Origin: Nitratireductor aquibiodomus NL21 = JCM 21793
Lineage (GTDB): Bacteria > Pseudomonadota > Alphaproteobacteria > Rhizobiales > Rhizobiaceae
Length of the DNA: 43,341 bases
Reading direction: 5' to 3'
Assembly (NCBI RefSeq): GCF_000615975.1
Contig: NZ_BAMP01000033.1
Coordinates: forward strand, 1 to 43,341
Shown here: piece by piece, positions 38,201-43,341 of the stretch
Layout of the letters: the number at the start of each line of letters is the position of its first letter
How positions within the stretch are numbered: position 1 is the first letter of the stretch
Made by a program: the position numbers and the translations under genes
Notes under the pieces: generated by a model
Databases searched by the model: none
What the model saw: only the letters and a program-made list of their open reading frames with translations
Told to the model about the DNA's origin: nothing

Positions 38201-41200
38201 ATGAAAATATTTATTAAGCCATCAAGATTTAAATTTATAAGCAGTCTTTCCTTGATCTGCTGCAAGGCCTTTGCCTTTTTGGCTGTCCTTTTTGGAATGC
38301 TGGGCGGTGATGCGCCTGCTCAAACTCTGCCTGATTTTGGAACGTGCGATTCCCGCATGTGGCTGTCACAGGGAAGTCGGACCAGTCTCAACGCAATCAA
38401 TACCTCAACGAATCCGTTCACTTTTGTGAATCAAGGAAGTGTGACCTTCCCATATAATGGCACTGCCTTTAATCCCGTGGATAATTATGGATATGCGGTG
38501 AATAATGGATCTCCAATACTTTATAGGATTGGATCTAATACGGCGACTGAAAATCTTGGGACAATATCTGGTGTGCCATCTACTTTAAGAGTTAATACTG
38601 GTGAGATATCTGATGATGGATCATATTATGTGTATGGCAGAACGCATGATAGATATATATATAAAGTAGATATTCCTACCAAGACAGCTACAAGAATTAC
38701 TTTAAGTAGAAGTGTTTTTCTCTCAGATATGGCGTGGTCGAATGGACTTCTTTATTCCAAGGAAGGGAACTCACGCCAACTCATATCCATCAATCCTGTG
38801 ACAGGAGCGGTTACCAATGTCGGTGATACCGGGCTCTCCGCAAGCAGCGTCTTTGGGGCAATGTTCGGTGCACCCAATGCCGTGTATGGCTCGGGGAATG
38901 CTGGAGAGGGCTTCTATGAATTTGATCTGACCTCAGGCCGGGCAACACGCATTTCGAATTCCCCGGGTTCGTCAGTCAATGATGGTATGAAGTGCGCAAC
39001 CACGAAGCTCAGTTTCCCCGCGGACATCTCAATTTCGAAGACGGATGGCCAGGAGGCTTATACGCCGGGCGAAGACGTGACCTATCAGATACTGGTGACG
39101 AATAACGGTCCATTTGGCGCGACCGATATCGGAGTGGATGATCCTCTGCCGGCTGGAATCACATCGGCGAGCTGGACGTGTACCGGTTCCGGCGGGGGCA
39201 CTTGTGATGTTACGAGCGGAACCGGCGAGCTCGACAATGAGACGGTCAGTCTTCCGGTAGGAGGGACGGCAACCTACAACTATACAATGTCCGTACCTTC
39301 GGATTTTTCTGGCGACCTGACCAATGTGGCGAGGCTGAGGCTTCCCGACACGATCATAGACAATACTCCGCCTGACAATAACGATAGCGACACTGACCGC
39401 GAAGCTTCGGTGTCGATTGTCAAGGAGGCAACGCATGACGACGCCAATGGTAACGGCAAAGCTGATATTGGTGAGGTAATCAACTACGACTTTATAGTTG
39501 AGAATACTGGCGACGTCCCGCTGACCAACATTGAGGTGACAGATCCAAAGGCGACGATCTCAGGGAGCCCTATCGCGTCCCTGGCGGCGGGAGGTGTCGA
39601 TTCGGAGTCTGTGAAGGGGGTCTACGAGATCACCGAAGCAGATCTGGTAGCAGGCAGCGTTGACAACGTCGCCTCGGCAAACGCGAAGGATCCGGATGGT
39701 GACGATGTCACCAAACAATCCCGCCCACCAGATGGTGAAGAGGGTGATTCAACGAGCATCGAAACGCCGCTGGAGGGTGACTACGACTTCGTCAAGGAAG
39801 CCGAGCATATCGACGCGAACGGCAATGGATTGATCGATGCCGGGGAAGTTATCAGCTACCAGTTTATCGTTGAGAATACCGGCAATGCTCCGCTTACCAA
39901 TATAGAGGTGACGGATGCACGGGCGGATGTGACAGGCAGCCCACTCGCCGGCCCGCTGGGCCCCGGTGAGAAGGACGACGAGAGCGTTAAGGGGAGCTAC
40001 GTCGTCACGCAGGCGGATATCGATGCGGGTGATCTCGACAATGTCGCCTCGGCGAACGCAAAGCTGCCCAATGGCGACGATCTGCCCAAGGATTCGCGTC
40101 CACCCGATGGGGACGAGGGGGATCCGACCAATCCACCCGGTGGGCTGGACAAGGTGTCCGACTACGACTTCGTTAAAGAAGCGGAGCATGACGACGCCAA
40201 CGGGAACGGGGTGATCGATGCCGGTGAGGTGATCACCTACAATTTCACGGTGGAGAACACGGGCAACACGACGCTGACCGATGTTGAGGTGACGGATTCG
40301 AAAGCGACGATCACGGGCAGCCCGATCTCAATCCTAAGGCCTGCCGAGGTCGACGATGAAACTGTGAAGGGCACGTACACGGTGACCCAGGCTGATGTTG
40401 ATGCCGGCGGCGTGGACAATGTTGCAGATTCGCGCGGGAAAGATCCCGACGGCGAGGACATTGATCGTCAGTCGCGTCCGCCATCGGGCAATCCCGGCGA
40501 CCCGACCCCACTACCTATCGAGCCGAATGGCGACTACGACTTCGTCAAGGAAGCCGAGCATATCGACGCGAACGGCAATGGATTGATCGATGCCGGGGAG
40601 GTGATCAGCTACCAGTTTATCGTTGAGAACACCGGCAATGTTTCGCTTACCAATATAGAGGTGACGGATGCGCGGGCGGATGTGACAGGCAGCCCACTCG
40701 CCGGCCCGCTTGGCCCAGGTGAGACGGACGACGAGAGCGTTAAGGGGAGCTACGTCGTCACGCAGGCTGATATCGATGCGGGCGATCTCGACAATGTCGC
40801 CTCGGCGAACGCAAAGCTGCCCAATGGCGACGACCTGCCTAAGGATTCGCGTCCACCCGATGGGGACGAGGGGGATCCGACCAATCCACCCGGTGGGCTG
40901 GAAACAGTGTCCGACTACGATTTTGTCAAAGCAGCGGAGCACGACGACGCCAACGGGAACGGGTTTGCCGATGCAGGCGAGGTGATCAACTACACGTTTA
41001 CGACCGTGAACACGGGAAACACGACACTGACAGACATTGCCGTGACCGATGACAAGGCAGAGATTACCGGTAGTCCCATAGCCTCTCTAGCGCCTGGCAT
41101 GAGCAATTCCGATGTCAAGGGTACGCATGTCATCACCCAGGACGACATTGATGCAGGCTCATTTTCGAACACGGCAACTGCGGTAGGCAAGGACCCCAAG

Positions 41201-43099
41201 GGTGAGGATGTAGTCAAAGAGGCGCGTCCTCCAGATGGTGAGCCGGGTGACTCGACGGTCATTCCATTTGCCACAAACCCGGCGGTGGAGCTCGAACTGG
41301 TGAGCGAGTGGACGGACACGAATGGAAACGGGTTTCCGGATCCCGGTGAGCCGGTGGTGTATTCATTTCTGGTCCGGAACACTGGCAATGTGACACTGGA
41401 GAATCTTTCGATTGCTTCGCTTGATCTGGAGACGGAGGGTGGAGGGGTACCCGCGAAATCCATACCTGTTCCGAACGGTACGATTGCTAGTCTGCCACCG
41501 TCCGGTGAGCATGATTCCCTGCCCAGCGTTTCCTATCCTTTGACGCAGGCCGATATTGACGCTGGCGGTGTTGTTGCAAAGACGAGCGTTAATGGACAGG
41601 CACGCGATGGCACCCCGGTGACGGACGCGTCTGACGATCCGGTTGAGACTGCTGACATCGATACTGAAGATGATGGTGAGCCGGATGATCCCACGCCCAC
41701 CCCTCTGCCGCAAGTTGCTGCTCTAGGGCTGGAGAAGACCGGAGTGTTTCAGGTTGAGGGCCGGCTTGCGGAGCCCGGCGACACCATTGTCTACACGCTG
41801 ACCGCGATCAATGAGGGCAATGTAACCGCGTCCAATGTCACGCCTGCCGACCCAGGGCCGTGGTTCGGCGGGCTGCCTGGTAGCGGATCGCTATCATCAT
41901 TCTCTCCGCCCACTGCCGACCTTGGAGCGACTGAAAGCGCAACGTTCACCGCGACATACACCGTGACGCAGGCTGATATCGATGCAGCACAAGGGCTAGA
42001 GGACGGTATCAAGAACTCGGCAACGGTTTCTGGTTCCGGTCCGGAAGGGCAGCCGGTGCTTTCCCCCGTGGCGGAGGCTGCAGTGGACCTGCCTGGCTAT
42101 GCGATAAGCAAAATGACGCCGCTGGCGGAGGTTCGTCGGGGTGGCCGCGTACCCTATACGATCAATGTGAAGATGCTCGGTTCCGTTGGCGAAAGCGCGG
42201 TCAACATTATCGATATGACGCCCTCCGGCCTGACTTTCGTGCGGGGAACCGCCATGCTCGACGGCAGTGCGGTCGAACCCAAAGTGGATGGGCGGAAGCT
42301 GACATTCGAGAATGTTACGCTGCCGACCGACGAGGCGATCGTTATCGAGCTTGATCTCGCAGTAACGGGAGCTGCGAAACCTGGCGAGTATGTAAATCAG
42401 GCGTGGGTGGAGACGCCCGATGGCACCATGGTGTCGCGCGTTGCGGCCGCTGTAGTGGAAGTGGTGGTGGAAGCGCTGTTCGATTGCGGCGATATTCTGG
42501 GCAAGGTGTTCGACGACAGGAACCGCAACGGGTATCAGGACAAGGGTGAGCCGGGGCTGCCGGGCGTGCGAGTTGCGACGGTGAAAGGGCTTCTGCTCAC
42601 GGCGGACGACCATGGGCGCTTCCATGTGGCCTGTGCGGATCTTCCCGACCAGAGGATCGGCACGAGCTATATCATGAAACTTGATTCGCGTTCGCTGCCA
42701 TCGGGGTATCGTCTGACGACGGAGAACCCGCGCGTTGTCCGGTTGACAGCCGGTAAGGCATCGGAATTCCTTTTCGGTGCGTCCATCGGCCGGGTGGTTC
42801 GGCTTGATCTCACCGATGCGGCTTTCGTTGAGGGTACCCAGGAGCTGTTGCCTGAATGGGAGGAGCGGATCATGAAGATGATCGTGCTTCTCGACCAGGA
42901 ACCTTCCGTATTGCGCCTGGTCTATTCAGGGTCTGAGGGAAGCAAGCGATCAGCGCAGAAGCGCCTGCGGGAAATCCGCAGGAAGATCGCCGCAGAGTGG
43001 CGAAAGACCGGGCGCGGATACCGTCTTGAGATCGAGACGAGACTCGGGACCGAAGCCACGGCGCGTTCCAAGCAGATGAGGGCACTCGAGCGCAGGTAG
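38201..43099 (+). CDS. Giant secreted DUF11/SdrD-B repeat protein with EF-hand-like loops
   Basis: A 1632-residue exported protein, probably surface- or envelope-associated. Order: signal peptide (about 1-41, ending APA before QTL); a propeller-like N-terminal region (about 42-270; blades such as LISINPVTGAVTNVGDTGLS); a DUF11 beta-sandwich from residue 277; five closely related DUF7507-like repeats of about 125 residues and a sixth, more distant one; another DUF11-like pair; an SdrD-B-like module at about 1430-1530; and a degenerate OmpA-like tail (about 1530-1632; PSVLRLVYS, RLREIRRKIAAEW). Six repeats and the SdrD-B module each hold a 12-residue EF-hand-type loop, e.g. DANGNGVIDAGE, starting at residues 414, 538, 665, 789, 916, 1039 and 1439. 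There is no LPxTG motif, autotransporter barrel or C-terminal Phe. An adhesive or structural role is plausible, not shown. The start at ATG 38201 is set by the signal peptide. Confidence 0.88.
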   Translation: MKIFIKPSRFKFISSLSLICCKAFAFLAVLFGMLGGDAPAQTLPDFGTCDSRMWLSQGSRTSLNAINTSTNPFTFVNQGSVTFPYNGTAFNPVDNYGYAVNNGSPILYRIGSNTATENLGTISGVPSTLRVNTGEISDDGSYYVYGRTHDRYIYKVDIPTKTATRITLSRSVFLSDMAWSNGLLYSKEGNSRQLISINPVTGAVTNVGDTGLSASSVFGAMFGAPNAVYGSGNAGEGFYEFDLTSGRATRISNSPGSSVNDGMKCATTKLSFPADISISKTDGQEAYTPGEDVTYQILVTNNGPFGATDIGVDDPLPAGITSASWTCTGSGGGTCDVTSGTGELDNETVSLPVGGTATYNYTMSVPSDFSGDLTNVARLRLPDTIIDNTPPDNNDSDTDREASVSIVKEATHDDANGNGKADIGEVINYDFIVENTGDVPLTNIEVTDPKATISGSPIASLAAGGVDSESVKGVYEITEADLVAGSVDNVASANAKDPDGDDVTKQSRPPDGEEGDSTSIETPLEGDYDFVKEAEHIDANGNGLIDAGEVISYQFIVENTGNAPLTNIEVTDARADVTGSPLAGPLGPGEKDDESVKGSYVVTQADIDAGDLDNVASANAKLPNGDDLPKDSRPPDGDEGDPTNPPGGLDKVSDYDFVKEAEHDDANGNGVIDAGEVITYNFTVENTGNTTLTDVEVTDSKATITGSPISILRPAEVDDETVKGTYTVTQADVDAGGVDNVADSRGKDPDGEDIDRQSRPPSGNPGDPTPLPIEPNGDYDFVKEAEHIDANGNGLIDAGEVISYQFIVENTGNVSLTNIEVTDARADVTGSPLAGPLGPGETDDESVKGSYVVTQADIDAGDLDNVASANAKLPNGDDLPKDSRPPDGDEGDPTNPPGGLETVSDYDFVKAAEHDDANGNGFADAGEVINYTFTTVNTGNTTLTDIAVTDDKAEITGSPIASLAPGMSNSDVKGTHVITQDDIDAGSFSNTATAVGKDPKGEDVVKEARPPDGEPGDSTVIPFATNPAVELELVSEWTDTNGNGFPDPGEPVVYSFLVRNTGNVTLENLSIASLDLETEGGGVPAKSIPVPNGTIASLPPSGEHDSLPSVSYPLTQADIDAGGVVAKTSVNGQARDGTPVTDASDDPVETADIDTEDDGEPDDPTPTPLPQVAALGLEKTGVFQVEGRLAEPGDTIVYTLTAINEGNVTASNVTPADPGPWFGGLPGSGSLSSFSPPTADLGATESATFTATYTVTQADIDAAQGLEDGIKNSATVSGSGPEGQPVLSPVAEAAVDLPGYAISKMTPLAEVRRGGRVPYTINVKMLGSVGESAVNIIDMTPSGLTFVRGTAMLDGSAVEPKVDGRKLTFENVTLPTDEAIVIELDLAVTGAAKPGEYVNQAWVETPDGTMVSRVAAAVVEVVVEALFDCGDILGKVFDDRNRNGYQDKGEPGLPGVRVATVKGLLLTADDHGRFHVACADLPDQRIGTSYIMKLDSRSLPSGYRLTTENPRVVRLTAGKASEFLFGASIGRVVRLDLTDAAFVEGTQELLPEWEERIMKMIVLLDQEPSVLRLVYSGSEGSKRSAQKRLREIRRKIAAEWRKTGRGYRLEIETRLGTEATARSKQMRALERR
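39779..41284 (+). repeat. Two tandem copies of a 753-bp double-domain unit inside the giant gene
   Basis: Copy 1 (39779-40531) and copy 2 (40532-41284) each encode two DUF7507-like domains. The first domain of each copy (about 380 bp from GACTACGACTTCGTCAAGG) is almost identical at the DNA level, with differences mainly at third positions. The second domains have diverged more. The 251-codon period keeps the reading frame. Confidence 0.88.
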
Positions 43100-43110
43100 T
43101 TCCCCTCAAA

Positions 43111-43144
43111 GTTGGCGGCGTGCGCTGTTCGGGCCGTCGCCAAC
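43111..43144 (+). terminator. Weak hairpin after the giant protein gene
   Basis: GTTGGCG and CGCCAAC form a 7-bp stem with a 20-base loop, 11 bp after the stop codon. It is followed only by TGTAACGATACCTTTT. Terminator function is doubtful, so read-through into the next gene is possible. Confidence 0.3.
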
Positions 43145-43310
43145 TGTAACGATACCTTTTCGCAACTGACACGTCGCGTTTGTCTGTCCCAGTGCTCGGA
43201 CAGTCCGTTGCCGCCTTTGCGCGCGATCTCTGAGTCTCCCGTTTCCGCGTCTGGCCGAGGACGGCCCAATCAGAAACCGAACCGTGGACGATGGTATGAC
43301 GAGGCCTGTC

Positions 43311-43341
43311 ATGTTCAAAAAGCTCCAGACAATCTTGCTTC
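43311..43341 (+). CDS. Start of a downstream gene, cut by the window end
   Basis: ATG at 43311 is preceded by GAGG at seven bases and opens MFKKLQTILL, which looks like the basic and hydrophobic start of a signal peptide. Only ten codons are visible, so no product can be named. It lies on the same strand as the giant secreted protein, 211 bp after it, and may encode an export or envelope partner. Confidence 0.35.
   Translation, partial: MFKKLQTILL

Noticed and set aside
39400..41300. CRISPR-like or satellite repeats
   Set aside because: The repeats are about 375 bp, in frame and protein-coding; there are no short identical repeats with unique spacers.
38201..43099. Autotransporter or LPxTG wall-anchored adhesin
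   Set aside because: There is no C-terminal beta-barrel, no terminal aromatic residue, no LPxTG and no hydrophobic tail; the end is charged and OmpA-like.

Overview
This 43.3 kb window looks like chromosomal DNA of a Rhizobiales (Hyphomicrobiales) alphaproteobacterium. A Phyllobacteriaceae-like genome (Mesorhizobium/Nitratireductor/Chelativorans type) is my best guess from protein wording, gene order and a rhizobial-type intergenic palindrome; it is not proven. Supporting signs are high GC, the glpX-recJ and divK-pleD neighbourhoods, a GAAC-N7-GAAC LexA box of the alphaproteobacterial type, DinB with an N-terminal zinc ribbon, and a glycine-riboswitch-controlled gcvTHP operon. No rRNA, tRNA, insertion sequence, prophage or CRISPR array was seen.

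Layout. 1-5 kb: the 3' end of glpX and then recJ, convergent with a patatin-like lipase gene; upstream of the lipase, hisI and folE overlap by one base. 5-8 kb: a NifU/IscU-like scaffold gene broken by a one-base frameshift, then yidD and thrS. 8-13 kb: a secreted three-repeat protein of unknown function, a nitroreductase and flavin-reductase pair, a MaoC hydratase and CitE-like lyase pair with overlapping ends, and a DUF2336 protein. 13-20 kb: parE, then gcvT-gcvH-gcvP behind a tandem glycine riboswitch. 20-23 kb: an XRE regulator and the glutathione-dependent formaldehyde genes (adhC, a DUF188 gene, fghA). 23-32 kb: the propionyl-CoA carboxylase alpha subunit (pccA), a HAD phosphatase gene broken by a second one-base frameshift, dnaE, a DUF898 membrane protein and an M48 peptidase. 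32-38 kb: LexA-box-linked dinB, a GNAT acetyltransferase, a HAD-like protein, a DUF3572 protein, divK-pleD, and rpmG. 38-43 kb: one very large secreted repeat protein and the first codons of a following gene.

How the genes relate. Most of the window is housekeeping: replication and repair (recJ, parE, dnaE, dinB), translation (thrS, rpmG), one-carbon metabolism (gcvTHP, folE, adhC/fghA), acyl-CoA metabolism (pccA, maoC/citE-like) and cell-cycle signalling (divK, pleD). Regulation can be read directly at three places: the glycine riboswitch, the LexA box, and a near-consensus promoter with a ribosome-site-masking hairpin in front of the giant protein.

The least ordinary locus is the giant protein at 38201-43099. 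It has a signal peptide, an AT-rich propeller-like N-terminal part, DUF11-type beta-sandwich repeats that each begin with a canonical EF-hand-like calcium loop, a recent 753-bp internal duplication, an SdrD-B-like module, and a degenerate OmpA-like tail. I find no clearly new multi-gene system; this protein and its cut-off downstream neighbour are the best candidate for something undescribed.
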